Assembly (NCBI GenBank): GCA_029817715.1
Contig: JARUPY010000292.1
Coordinates: 1,818,501 to 1,882,500, forward strand
DNA length: 64,000 bases
Reading direction: 5' to 3'
Origin: Melastoma dodecandrum
Taxonomy: Eukaryota > Streptophyta > Magnoliopsida > Myrtales > Melastomataceae
Shown: positions 45,810 through 53,812 of the stretch, piece by piece
Layout of the letters: each line of letters opens with the position of its first letter
Position numbering within the stretch: the first letter of the stretch is position 1
Position numbers and translations under genes: made by a program
The notes under the pieces: generated by a model
Databases searched by the model: none
The model's input: the letters and a program-made list of their open reading frames with translations, nothing else
What the model was told of the DNA's origin: nothing

Positions 45810-45978
45810 AGATTCCGACAACGGAAGCGTGCTGGTCCCCGGGCCGGCACGCCCAGGCCTCGGAGTGAGGGCGGTCATCTCAACACCCGCTTGCACCCCG
45901 GGGCCGCTTCCATCAAATTTCGGACCTCCCGCCCGCGTATTCGGCGGATCCCGTGAGGATCTCCAGCGAAGGACCGCG

Positions 45979-46644
45979 TTGTCCGTGCATCTCCTGATCG
46001 TCGATGACCACCCGCTCTTCCGGGACGCGCTCGCGGCCACGATCCGCCTCGCGCATCCGGACGCGGAGCTGCACGAGGCCGACGGGATCGCGGCGGCCTG
46101 TGCGGTGCTCGCCGCCAACCGGAACATCGACCTGACGCTCCTCGACCTGTCGATGCGCGGCACCTCCGGCTTCGACGGCTTGATCACGATCCGCGCGAGC
46201 TTTCCGCGCATCCCCATCCTGATCGTCTCCGGCCACGAGGATCCGCGCATCGTGCGCGAGGCGCTGCAGCACGGCGCGGCCGGCTTCGTCCCGAAGGCCA
46301 TGGACAAGGCCACGCTGACCCGGGCGATCGACGCGGTGCTGAGCGGCGCGCTGTTCCTGCCGCCGGGTCTCGCCGAGGCGAACGCCCCGGCGTCGCGTTC
46401 CAAGAAGGCGCCGCTGCCCGAGCGCCTCGCCCGGCTGACGCCGCAGCAATTGCGGGTGCTGATGATGATCCGCCAGGGCAAGCTCAACAAGCAGATCGCC
46501 CACGAGCTTCAGGTCGGCGACTCGACCGTGAAGGCGCATGTCTCCGAGATCCTGCGCAAGCTCGAGGTGATCAGCCGGACGCAGATCGTGATCGATACGG
46601 CGTCCCTGGACTTCGACCAGATCCACAACGCGCATCCGGCATAG
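45979..46644 (+). CDS. NarL/LuxR-family response regulator (ExaE/AgmR type, 221 aa)
   Basis: The TTG at 45979 has AAGGA five bases upstream; the GTG at 45985 is an alternative. The receiver domain begins VHLLIVDDHPLFRDALAA, with the phospho-acceptor aspartate in TLLDLSMRG, the conserved serine in LIVSGHEDPRI and the lysine in GFVPKAMD. The LuxR-type helix-turn-helix at the C-terminus (LTPQQLRVLMMIRQGKLNKQIAHELQ, with STVKAHVSEILRKL) binds DNA. Regulators of this type control PQQ alcohol dehydrogenase genes in Pseudomonas, so it probably controls exaF or its neighbours. No cognate histidine kinase lies in the cluster. Confidence 0.88.
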   Translation: MSVHLLIVDDHPLFRDALAATIRLAHPDAELHEADGIAAACAVLAANRNIDLTLLDLSMRGTSGFDGLITIRASFPRIPILIVSGHEDPRIVREALQHGAAGFVPKAMDKATLTRAIDAVLSGALFLPPGLAEANAPASRSKKAPLPERLARLTPQQLRVLMMIRQGKLNKQIAHELQVGDSTVKAHVSEILRKLEVISRTQIVIDTASLDFDQIHNAHPA

Positions 46645-46659
46645 GATCGCAGGCGTCCC

Positions 46660-46694
46660 CGCGCGTCTCCCTCCCCCGCGAAGGGGGGAGGGGG
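46660..46694. repeat. GC-rich palindromic repeat, copy C
   Basis: CGCGCGTCTCCCTCCCCC followed by GCGAA and GGGGGGAGGGGG, a near-perfect short hairpin placed between the response regulator and the convergent aldehyde dehydrogenase, 16 bases beyond the regulator stop. Same family as copies A, B and D. Confidence 0.8.
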
Positions 46695-46718
46695 TAACCG
46701 TCTGAAGCAGTTGAGGGT

Positions 46719-48191
46719 CTATTCCCCCAGCCCACCGACACACAAATATTTCGTGTTCAGGTAATCCTCGATGCCCTGATACGAGCCCTCGCGGCCGAGG
46801 CCGGATTCCTTCACGCCGCCGAAGGGCGCCACCTCGGTGGTGATGATCCCCTCGTTGATCCCGACCATGCCGTATTCCAGCGCCTCCGCCACCCGGAAGG
46901 TCCGGCCGAGGTCGCGGGTGTAGAAGTAGCAGGCGAGCCCGTACTCGGTGTCGTTGGCCATGCGGATCGCCTCGGCCTCGTCGCGGAAGCGGAACAGCGG
47001 CGCCAGCGGCCCGAACGTCTCCTCGCGGGCCACCGCCATGGCGGGGGTCGCGCCGGTAATGACGGTCGGCTCGAAGAACTGGCCACCCAGCGCGTGGCGG
47101 TGGCCGCCGGCGATAACCCGTCCGCCCTTCTCGACCGCATCGCGGATATGCGCCTCGGTCTTCTCCACCGCGGCCATGTCGATCAGCGGGCCCTGGGCGA
47201 CGCCCTCCTCGAGGCCGTTGCCGACCTTCAGGCGGTTGGCGGCCTCGGCCATCTTCTCCGCGAAGGCGTCGTAGATCCCGTCCTGCACCAGGAAGCGGTT
47301 GGTGCAGATGCAGGTCTGGCCGGAATTGCGGTACTTGGCGAGCATCGCGCCGGCCACCGCCCGGTCGATGTCGGCGTCGTCGAACACGATGAAGGGCGCG
47401 TTGCCGCCCAATTCCATCGAGACCTTCTTCACCGTGTGCGAGGCCTGCTCCAGCAGCACCTTGCCGACCTCGGTCGAGCCGGTGAACGTTATTTTTTTGA
47501 CCAGGGGGTTGCCGGTCATCTCGCCGCCGATGGCGCGGGCCGAGCCGGTGAGGATGCTCACCACCCCGGCCGGAAAACCCGCGCGCTCGCACAGCACACC
47601 CCAGGCGAGCCCCGAGAGCGGCGTCTGCGAGGCCGGCTTGATCACGATCGGGCAGCCGGCCGCCAGAGCCGGGGCGATCTTGCGGGCGATCATCGAGGAC
47701 GGGAAATTCCACGGCGTGATCGCCGCCACCACGCCCACCGGCTCCTTGGTGACGAGGATCTTGCGGTCGCCCCAGGGGGAGGGGATCACGTCGCCGTAGA
47801 CGCGCCGTGCTTCTTCCGCGAACCACAGCACGTAGGCGGCCGACATCGCGACCTCGCCGCGGGCTTCGGTGAGCGACTTGCCCTGCTCGGCGGTGAGGAT
47901 CTGCGCCAGATCCTCCTGATGCTCGGTGACCAGCGCCGCGAGCTTGCGCAGCAGCACGGCGCGCTCGTTGGCGGTCTTGGCGCGCCACGCCGGATAGGCC
48001 GCATGCGCCGCCTGGATCGCAGCCCGCGTCTCCTCGGCGCCGGCATTCGGCACCCGGGCGATCACCGCGCCGGTGGCGGGGTTCGTGACATCGATGCTGC
48101 CGGAGCCGGCCTTGGTCCATGTGCCGCCGACGAGGCAGGCTTCGACCAGCAGGGCGCGATCCTTCAGGGTGGGAATCTCGGTCTCAGGCAT
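46719..48191 (-). CDS. NAD(P)-dependent aldehyde dehydrogenase, succinate-semialdehyde type (490 aa)
   Basis: Oxidises an aldehyde to an acid in the cytoplasm. Motifs in order: TPWNFPSSMIARKIAPALAA, FTGSTEVGKVLLEQA for the cofactor, MELGGNAPFIVFDDAD with the base glutamate, and the catalytic cysteine in FNSGQTC-like YRNSGQTCICTNR. The C-terminal segment VGINEGIITTEVAPFGGVKESG is typical of the GabD group. It overlaps the upstream CoA-transferase gene by eight bases, so the two are coupled. The substrate could be succinate semialdehyde or another semialdehyde; the PHA and alcohol neighbours make a role in omega-hydroxyacid or aldehyde oxidation plausible. Confidence 0.9.
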   Translation of the reverse strand: MPETEIPTLKDRALLVEACLVGGTWTKAGSGSIDVTNPATGAVIARVPNAGAEETRAAIQAAHAAYPAWRAKTANERAVLLRKLAALVTEHQEDLAQILTAEQGKSLTEARGEVAMSAAYVLWFAEEARRVYGDVIPSPWGDRKILVTKEPVGVVAAITPWNFPSSMIARKIAPALAAGCPIVIKPASQTPLSGLAWGVLCERAGFPAGVVSILTGSARAIGGEMTGNPLVKKITFTGSTEVGKVLLEQASHTVKKVSMELGGNAPFIVFDDADIDRAVAGAMLAKYRNSGQTCICTNRFLVQDGIYDAFAEKMAEAANRLKVGNGLEEGVAQGPLIDMAAVEKTEAHIRDAVEKGGRVIAGGHRHALGGQFFEPTVITGATPAMAVAREETFGPLAPLFRFRDEAEAIRMANDTEYGLACYFYTRDLGRTFRVAEALEYGMVGINEGIITTEVAPFGGVKESGLGREGSYQGIEDYLNTKYLCVGGLGE

Positions 48192-50196
48192 CCAACGGTT
48201 CCTTCGGCGGATGCGGCGCGTCGGGATCCGACAGGGCCGTCCGCGGCTTGAGGGTCACGCCCTGGGCCGTATTCCTCGCCTGTGCCTCGGCTTTTGTCTC
48301 GAATATGTGGGGAGCCAGATCGCGGCTCGCCAGCGAGGCGCCGAGTTTCAATCGCAGGAACGCGCTGGTCGTGTAGCGCGATGCCGTCTCATAATACCGC
48401 TTTTCCAGATAAGCGATCGCCGAGAAATAGGCATCGCTCACCGTCGGGTCGATCTCGAACCCGTCGTAATTGGCGATCAGGTGGACCTTGCGGCCGATCT
48501 CCTGGCAGGTGCGCTCGTATTCGCGGCGGACCAGCTCGACATCCTCGATGGTCCGGACCTGAAAGCCTTCGAGATTCGAGAACAGGATGTTGCGCTCCGG
48601 ATCGTAGCTGATCCGCTCCGCCATGGAGAGGCCGAGGAGCCACGGCTCCAGCCCCATCACGGCCTCGCGGAACAGGCGCGGATCCATCGGCTTCGGGTCG
48701 CGCACGATCGGCTTGAAACCCATCTGGCCGAGGATGTCCCGCTCGATGTCGACCCCGGGGGCGACCTCCACGAGTTCCATGCCGGCCCGCGTCCGCCGGA
48801 ACACGCAGCGCTCGGTCACGTAGAGCACCGGCTGGCCACGCTCGGCCGCGTAGGCCCCCGAGAAGGTCACCTGCTCCACCGCGGCGATGAATTTTTGGGA
48901 CCGGCCCTCGGCGAGGATCCGGATGCCGCCATCCTCCACGGCCACCTTGAGGCCGTCGGCCGTGAAGGTGCCGGCGAAGACGAGGCTCTTGGCGTTCTGC
49001 GAGATGTTGATGAACCCGCCCGCGCCCGCGAGCCGCGTGCCGAACCGGCTGACATTGACGTTGCCCTCCGCGTCGCACTGGGCGAGGCCGAGGCAGGCGA
49101 GATCGAGGCCGCCGCCGTCGTAGAAATCGAATTGCTGGTTCTGGTGCAGCACCGCGGCCGGGTTCAGGGCCGCGCCGAAATCGAGCCCGCCCTGCGGCAG
49201 GCCACCGATCACCCCGGGCTCGGCGGTGAGGGTGAGGTACTTCAGCACCCGCTCCTCGGCCGCGACCGCCGCCACGCCCTCCGGCATGCCGATGCCGAGA
49301 TTGACCACGCCGCCGGGCGGCAACTCGAAGGCGCAGCGCCGGGCCACGATCTTGCGGGCGTCGAGCGCCATCGGCGGGATCCGGTCGAGCGGCACGCGCT
49401 GGCGACCGGTGAAGGCGTGGTTGTAGGGCGTGCCGTAGGTCTGGCGGTGGTTCTCGGGCTGGCTCAGCACCACGCAATCGACCAGGATGCCCGGGACCTG
49501 CACCTCCCGCGGGTTGAGCGAGCCGGCCTCGGCCAAGCGTTCGACCTGCGCGATGACGAAGCCGCCCGAGTTCTTCGCCGCCATGGCGGCGGCGAGGTTG
49601 TCCAGCGTCAGCGCCTCGCGCTCCATGGTGATGTTTCCGGCCGGATCGGCCGTGGTGCCGCGGATCAGCGCGACGTTGACCGGAAACGCCTTGTAGTGGA
49701 GCCAGGATTCGCCGCCGAGCTCGACCACGTCGACGAGATCCTCGTGGGTCACCGCGTTGAGCTTGCCGCCTTCCAGGCGCGGATCGACGAAGGTGCGCAG
49801 GCCCACCTTGGTGATGTGGCCGGGCGTGTGGGCGGCGATCTCCCGGTAGAGATGCGAGACCACGCCGAGCGGCAGGTTATAGGCCTCGATCCGGCCCTCG
49901 ACCGCCAGGGCGCCGAGCTTCGGCACCAGCGCCCAATGGCCGCCGACGACGCGCTTCACGAGTCCCGGGATCGCGAGGCGATTGAGGCCGCGCTCCTTGC
50001 CGTCGCCGGGGGCGGCGGCGAACATCAGGCCGATCCCGTGCGGGCCGTTGCCGGATTCGAAACGGCGGGCGAGCGCCAGGATCAGCTCGTCCGGCGTGCC
50101 GATGCCGACGAAGCCCGAGACCGCGACCATGTCGCCGTCCTGCAGGATGGCGGCGGCCTCGTCGGCGCTGACGATCTTGTTCTTCAGGCTGGCCAT
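48184..50196 (-). CDS. Fused acyl-CoA:acetate/3-ketoacid CoA-transferase with C-terminal extension (670 aa)
   Basis: Moves CoA between carboxylic acids. Start at 50196 with GAGGA upstream. The N-terminal alpha half (residues about 1-270) begins KNKIVSADEAAAILQDGDMV with GFVGIGTPDELILAL. The beta half begins near residue 290 with the glycine motif NLGIGMPEGVAAVAAEE and the probable catalytic glutamate in TAEPGVIGGLPQGG. The family usually ends near residue 530; this protein continues about 140 residues, starting LLGLSMAERISYDPERN, with an extra alpha/beta domain I cannot assign, perhaps STAS-like. The gene is 246 bases after phaC on the same strand and overlaps the aldehyde dehydrogenase. Substrate unknown. 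Confidence 0.85.
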   Translation of the reverse strand: MASLKNKIVSADEAAAILQDGDMVAVSGFVGIGTPDELILALARRFESGNGPHGIGLMFAAAPGDGKERGLNRLAIPGLVKRVVGGHWALVPKLGALAVEGRIEAYNLPLGVVSHLYREIAAHTPGHITKVGLRTFVDPRLEGGKLNAVTHEDLVDVVELGGESWLHYKAFPVNVALIRGTTADPAGNITMEREALTLDNLAAAMAAKNSGGFVIAQVERLAEAGSLNPREVQVPGILVDCVVLSQPENHRQTYGTPYNHAFTGRQRVPLDRIPPMALDARKIVARRCAFELPPGGVVNLGIGMPEGVAAVAAEERVLKYLTLTAEPGVIGGLPQGGLDFGAALNPAAVLHQNQQFDFYDGGGLDLACLGLAQCDAEGNVNVSRFGTRLAGAGGFINISQNAKSLVFAGTFTADGLKVAVEDGGIRILAEGRSQKFIAAVEQVTFSGAYAAERGQPVLYVTERCVFRRTRAGMELVEVAPGVDIERDILGQMGFKPIVRDPKPMDPRLFREAVMGLEPWLLGLSMAERISYDPERNILFSNLEGFQVRTIEDVELVRREYERTCQEIGRKVHLIANYDGFEIDPTVSDAYFSAIAYLEKRYYETASRYTTSAFLRLKLGASLASRDLAPHIFETKAEAQARNTAQGVTLKPRTALSDPDAPHPPKEPLDA

Positions 50197-50223
50197 GGGG
50201 TGGTCCTCGGCGCCGACGATGCG

Positions 50224-50404
50224 CACTTCTCCCTCCCCCCTCTGCGGGGGAGGGTGGCCCGCGAAGCGGGACGGGACAGGGGAGCGACGGAGCAGAACAG
50301 TGCCTTGCCCGTCGTGAAGGCCGCGCCATTCTCGGAAACGTCGCTCCCCTCTCCCAACCCCTGCTGACGCAGGCGCCATCCTCCCCCGCAGAGGGGGGAG
50401 GAGA
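50224..50404. repeat. Composite inverted-repeat element (copy D)
   Basis: Outer arms of 22 bases, 50232-50253 and 50380-50401, are exact reverse complements. Inner arms of 11 bases (GGGGAGCGACG at 50279-50289 and its complement at 50339-50349) lie inside. The outer arms are each self-palindromic and share the CTCCCTCCCCC core of copies A-C. The unit fills the gap between phaC and the CoA-transferase gene and carries no reading frame; it looks like a non-autonomous REP/BIME mosaic. Confidence 0.75.
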
Positions 50405-50442
50405 GGGGCGTTGCGCTTTGCGAGAACCGTTGCGCCGACATC

Positions 50443-51603
50443 CTATCCCCGCTCGCCCAGCCACTCGGCGATGCCCGACCCCAGCAACTTCTGCGCCTTG
50501 CCGCCGACGAACACGCCGACATGGCCGCCGGGCAGACCCATCTCGGTGTAGTCGTCCGTGCCGATCTGGTCCTTCAGCGCCTGCGAGGTGGCGGGCGGGA
50601 TGATGTGATCGTCCTGCGCGAACACGTTCAGAACCGGGCAGGTGATCTGCTTCAGATCCACCCTCCGGCCGCCGAGTTCGAAGGAGCTCTGGACCAATTT
50701 GTTGTCCTGATAGAGATCCTTCAGCCACTGCTTGGCGGCCTCGCCCGGATGATCCGGCCGGTCGGCGATCCACTTCTCCATGCGCAGAAAATTCAAGAAC
50801 TTCTTCTTGTCGTCGAGGGCATCGAGCAGGTCGAGGTTGTACTTCGTCATGGTGCGCATCGGCGTCATCATCGAGAACACCGAGCCCATGAAGGCCCCGG
50901 GCAGCGACCCCTGCGCCTCGATCAGCCGGTCGACATCCTCGGGGGTCAGCGAGCGCGTCCAGACGTTGATGAAGCCGTGGCCGGCCCGGGCGTTCTGGGT
51001 GTCGGCGTGGAAGTCGATCGGCGTGATGGTCAGCACCATCGCGTTCACGGTCTCGGGGTAGAGCGCCGCGTAGCAGGTGGTGAAGACGCCGCCCTCGCAG
51101 ATGCCGAGCAGGCTGATCCTATCGCGCGCGACCGCCTCCTGGATGACGGCCACGCATTCGGCGAGGTAGCCGTCCACGTAGTCGTCGATGGTGACGTAGC
51201 GGTCGGCCCGGCCGGGATTGCCCCAGTCGACCACGTAGAGGTCGAGGCCGAGATTCAGGAGGTTGCGGACGAGGGAGCGGTCCTCCTGCAGGTCGGCCAT
51301 CGTGTAGCGGCCGATCAGCCCGTAGACGATCAGCACCGGCGGCAGGCCCTTGCTCTCGGCGAGCGGCCGGTAGCGGTACAGGCTGACCTTGTCCTGGCTC
51401 CAGACCAGATCCTTCGGCGTGGTGGCGATCTCGACATCCGCGTCGCTGATATCGGCGAACAGCTTGGCGCCTTCGCTGATTCTGCGCCCGAGGGTACCGA
51501 CCTCCGCCAGCAACTCGGCGGAGGTGAGCGCGAGCGGCGCGGCCGGTGCTTTGGGGCTCTCCGACTTGGGGCCCTCCGCCTTGGGGCTCTGCTGGTCAGC
51601 CAT
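50443..51603 (-). CDS. phaC: Class III polyhydroxyalkanoate synthase subunit PhaC (386 aa)
   Basis: Polymerises hydroxyacyl-CoA into polyester at the granule surface. Length and sequence fit class III. The N-terminal 30 residues are a Pro/Lys/Glu repeat. The alpha/beta hydrolase core carries the lipase-like box GICEGG with nucleophile Cys169, then VDWGNPGRADRYV typical of PhaC, the acid region in FAQDDHIIPPA and the histidine in PGGHVGVFV. It overlaps phaE by eight bases, the classic class III pair. Genes upstream are an iron-dependent alcohol dehydrogenase and an acetolactate-synthase-like enzyme; downstream are the CoA-transferase and aldehyde dehydrogenase. No phaA or phaB is in the window, so the hydroxyacyl-CoA source is open. 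Confidence 0.9.
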   Translation of the reverse strand: MADQQSPKAEGPKSESPKAPAAPLALTSAELLAEVGTLGRRISEGAKLFADISDADVEIATTPKDLVWSQDKVSLYRYRPLAESKGLPPVLIVYGLIGRYTMADLQEDRSLVRNLLNLGLDLYVVDWGNPGRADRYVTIDDYVDGYLAECVAVIQEAVARDRISLLGICEGGVFTTCYAALYPETVNAMVLTITPIDFHADTQNARAGHGFINVWTRSLTPEDVDRLIEAQGSLPGAFMGSVFSMMTPMRTMTKYNLDLLDALDDKKKFLNFLRMEKWIADRPDHPGEAAKQWLKDLYQDNKLVQSSFELGGRRVDLKQITCPVLNVFAQDDHIIPPATSQALKDQIGTDDYTEMGLPGGHVGVFVGGKAQKLLGSGIAEWLGERG

Positions 51604-52426
51604 GGGCTTCCTCCCCGACCTGTGAGCCGTTCGCCTTCGAAGCCCGGGCTGCCTGACGGCGCTCGCGGCGGAGCGCCCGGACCTCCCGGCGCAGCTCGGT
51701 CAGGCTCTTGTGCACGTCGTCAAGCTCGGCCCGGGTCGGCTGGCCGTAGAACTCGGCCAGGAAGGCCGCCACGTCCTGCTGGGCGAGGCGCAGCTCGGTG
51801 GAGGCCCGGAGCACCGCCCGCTGCGATGTCAGAAACTTGTCCGAGCGCTGGACCTCCAGCAGGACCGCGTTGGCGGTCTCGATCCAGCTCGTCATCATCG
51901 CGCGGGCGGAGGCGAAGCTCTCGCCGCGCTCGGCGCGGGCATTGGCCTCCTGGGCGAAGGTCCCGGCCGCGCGGGTCCAGGCGTCGAGCATCACGGCCTG
52001 ATGCTCGCTCTGTGCCCGCCGCAGCGCCGTCCAGGCGGTGAACAGGGCCGCGTAGCGCCGCTCGGTCTGCCACAGGTCGGCGAGCTGCGGCCCCTCGGAC
52101 ATCCGGGTCAGCGCGGCGTCGAACTCGGCCGAGCCGCCGAGCCACGCCTGGGGATCGAAGATCCGGGCGAGCACCGCGCCGGCGGTCGGATCCGGCGCGT
52201 CGGGGCCGCCCTGGAGCGACTTGGTGAGTGCCTGCGAGAGATTGGTCGCGGCGGTCCAGGCCTCGGTCAGCTTGGCCTGCGCGGTGGCGAGCCCGCCGAG
52301 GTCGCTCGCCGGGAAGGTCGGCCAGCCGAAGCCGGTGGAGGGCTGACCAGCCCCGGGCGTGAAGAAGCCTGCGCCGGCCCGGGTCCAGAACTCGCTCATC
52401 GCCCGGAACGCGTCGAACTGGTCCAT
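51596..52426 (-). CDS. phaE: Class III PHA synthase subunit PhaE (276 aa)
   Basis: The non-catalytic partner of PhaC in class III synthases. The start at 52426 follows GAGGAGGAA. It begins MDQFDAFRAMSEFWTRAG and is mostly alpha-helical (DLGGLATAQAKLTEAWTAATN). The C-terminal part has VAAFLAEFYGQPTRAELDDVHKSL and then a basic coiled-coil region ending RRQAARASKANG, the usual PhaE ending. There is no catalytic motif, as expected. It is somewhat shorter than the family's best-known members. It is translated with phaC through an eight-base overlap. Confidence 0.87.
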   Translation of the reverse strand: MDQFDAFRAMSEFWTRAGAGFFTPGAGQPSTGFGWPTFPASDLGGLATAQAKLTEAWTAATNLSQALTKSLQGGPDAPDPTAGAVLARIFDPQAWLGGSAEFDAALTRMSEGPQLADLWQTERRYAALFTAWTALRRAQSEHQAVMLDAWTRAAGTFAQEANARAERGESFASARAMMTSWIETANAVLLEVQRSDKFLTSQRAVLRASTELRLAQQDVAAFLAEFYGQPTRAELDDVHKSLTELRREVRALRRERRQAARASKANGSQVGEEAHG

Positions 52427-52477
52427 GCTGGCGTTCCTCCTCACAGCCCTGAGGCTGACAACGTCGCCTCCGTCTTT

Positions 52478-52556
52478 GCGAGCGAGAGCGAAGCAATCCA
52501 GGGCAGCGCCACGCTCCTTGAGGGCGCGCTGCCCTGGGTCGCTTCGCTGCGCTCGC
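52478..52556. repeat. Long imperfect inverted repeat (dispersed alphaproteobacterial type)
   Basis: GCGAGCGAGAGCGAAGCAATCC at 52478-52499 and the following GGGCAGCGC pair with the sequence ending GCTCGC at 52556, giving arms of about 31 bases with a few mismatches. I recognise the motif as an intergenic palindrome scattered in many Rhizobiales genomes. It sits between phaE and the iron-dependent alcohol dehydrogenase gene. Confidence 0.7.
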
Positions 52557-52610
52557 GATGACGGTGTTGGTTGGACTGGCCGAGCGACAGATCCAGCGCC
52601 GCTTCCAGCC

Positions 52611-53786
52611 TCACGCCGCCGGCCGCGCCTCCCCGAGGGCCTCGGCGTAAATCTTGAACGCGTCGTCGTAGGTCACCTCGCGCGGGTTGTTCACGAGAAG
52701 CCGCGTCTGCTTCATCGCGTCGGCGGCCATGCGCTCCAGATCCTGCCGGGCGACGCCGACCTCGGCGAGGGAGGCCGGCACCTTGCAGTCGCGGCAGATC
52801 GCGTCGAGGCTGTCGACGAAGCGCTTGGCGGCCTCGGGCTGCGGCAGATCCGCGGCCGCGGGATCGAGGATCGGTGCCAGCTCCGCGTAGAGCGCCTCCG
52901 CGTGCGAGAGGTTGAAGCGCATCACCCCCATCAGCACCAGGGCGTTCGAGAGCCCGTGCGGCACGTGGAAGATCGCCCCGACCGGGTAGGCCAGGGCATG
53001 CACCGCCGCCACCGGCGCGTTGGCGAAGGCCATGCCGGCCAGCATCGAGCCGAGCAGCATGCCGGAGCGCGCCTCGAGGTTCTTGCCGTCCGTGCAGGCC
53101 GTGCGGATGTTGGCCGAGAGCAGCGCCAGCGCCTGCTTGGCGAGCTGGTCGGAGATCGGGTTCTTCTTGTTCTTGCTGGTGAAGGCCTCGATGGCGTGCA
53201 CCATGGCGTCGATGCCGGTGGCGGCCGTCACGTGGGATGGGAGACCCAGCGTCAGCTCCGGGTCGAGCACCGCCCAGTCGGGCAGGAGCTTCGGCGCGAC
53301 GACGCCCTTCTTCTCGGTGGTCGGCGTCGTGACGATCGAGATCGGCGTCACCTCCGAACCGGTGCCGGCGGTGGTCGGCACGAGGATCAGCGGCAGCCGG
53401 TCGCCCTTGGCGAGGCCGACGCCGTAGATCGAGTCGAGCGGCTCGTCGGACTTGGCGAGGTAAGCGACGAGCTTGGCGGTATCGAGCGCCGAGCCGCCGC
53501 CGATCGACAGGACGAGGTCGGTGCCGAGGTCCCGGGCGCGCTTGGCCGCCGCCTCGATCACCGTGGAGGGCGGGTCGGCGACCACGTCGTCGTAGACGTC
53601 GAGGGTGATGCCGGCCTCCGCCAGCGCCGCCTCGGCGGCCTTGGTGAGGCCCGCATTGCGCACGCCCTTGTCGGTGACGAGCAGGACGCGCTTCGCTCCG
53701 AAGCTGCCGACGATCTCCGGCAGCTTCTTGGAGGCGCCGGCCTCGAACAGCACGTTCGGCGTGGTCTGGAAGGTGAACGGGTTCAT
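52611..53786 (-). CDS. Iron-containing alcohol dehydrogenase (391 aa)
   Basis: An NAD(P)-dependent alcohol/aldehyde oxidoreductase of the group III (iron-activated) family. It begins MNPFTFQTTPNVLFEAG. NAD-binding region: GAKRVLLVTDKGVRNAG, SIGGGSALDTAKL and TTAGTGSEVTPISI. The metal ligands are in GIDAMVHAIEAFTS and AAVHALAYPVGAIFHVPHG. The length is normal. Relatives beside PQQ dehydrogenases in Pseudomonas (ErcA type) have a suggested role in alcohol sensing, while others act as 4-hydroxybutyrate or butanol dehydrogenases. The gene is 26 bases after the acetolactate-synthase-like gene on the same strand. Substrate cannot be decided. Confidence 0.92.
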   Translation of the reverse strand: MNPFTFQTTPNVLFEAGASKKLPEIVGSFGAKRVLLVTDKGVRNAGLTKAAEAALAEAGITLDVYDDVVADPPSTVIEAAAKRARDLGTDLVLSIGGGSALDTAKLVAYLAKSDEPLDSIYGVGLAKGDRLPLILVPTTAGTGSEVTPISIVTTPTTEKKGVVAPKLLPDWAVLDPELTLGLPSHVTAATGIDAMVHAIEAFTSKNKKNPISDQLAKQALALLSANIRTACTDGKNLEARSGMLLGSMLAGMAFANAPVAAVHALAYPVGAIFHVPHGLSNALVLMGVMRFNLSHAEALYAELAPILDPAAADLPQPEAAKRFVDSLDAICRDCKVPASLAEVGVARQDLERMAADAMKQTRLLVNNPREVTYDDAFKIYAEALGEARPAA

Positions 53787-53812
53787 CGCACTGCCCTATC
53801 GTGATGCCGAAT

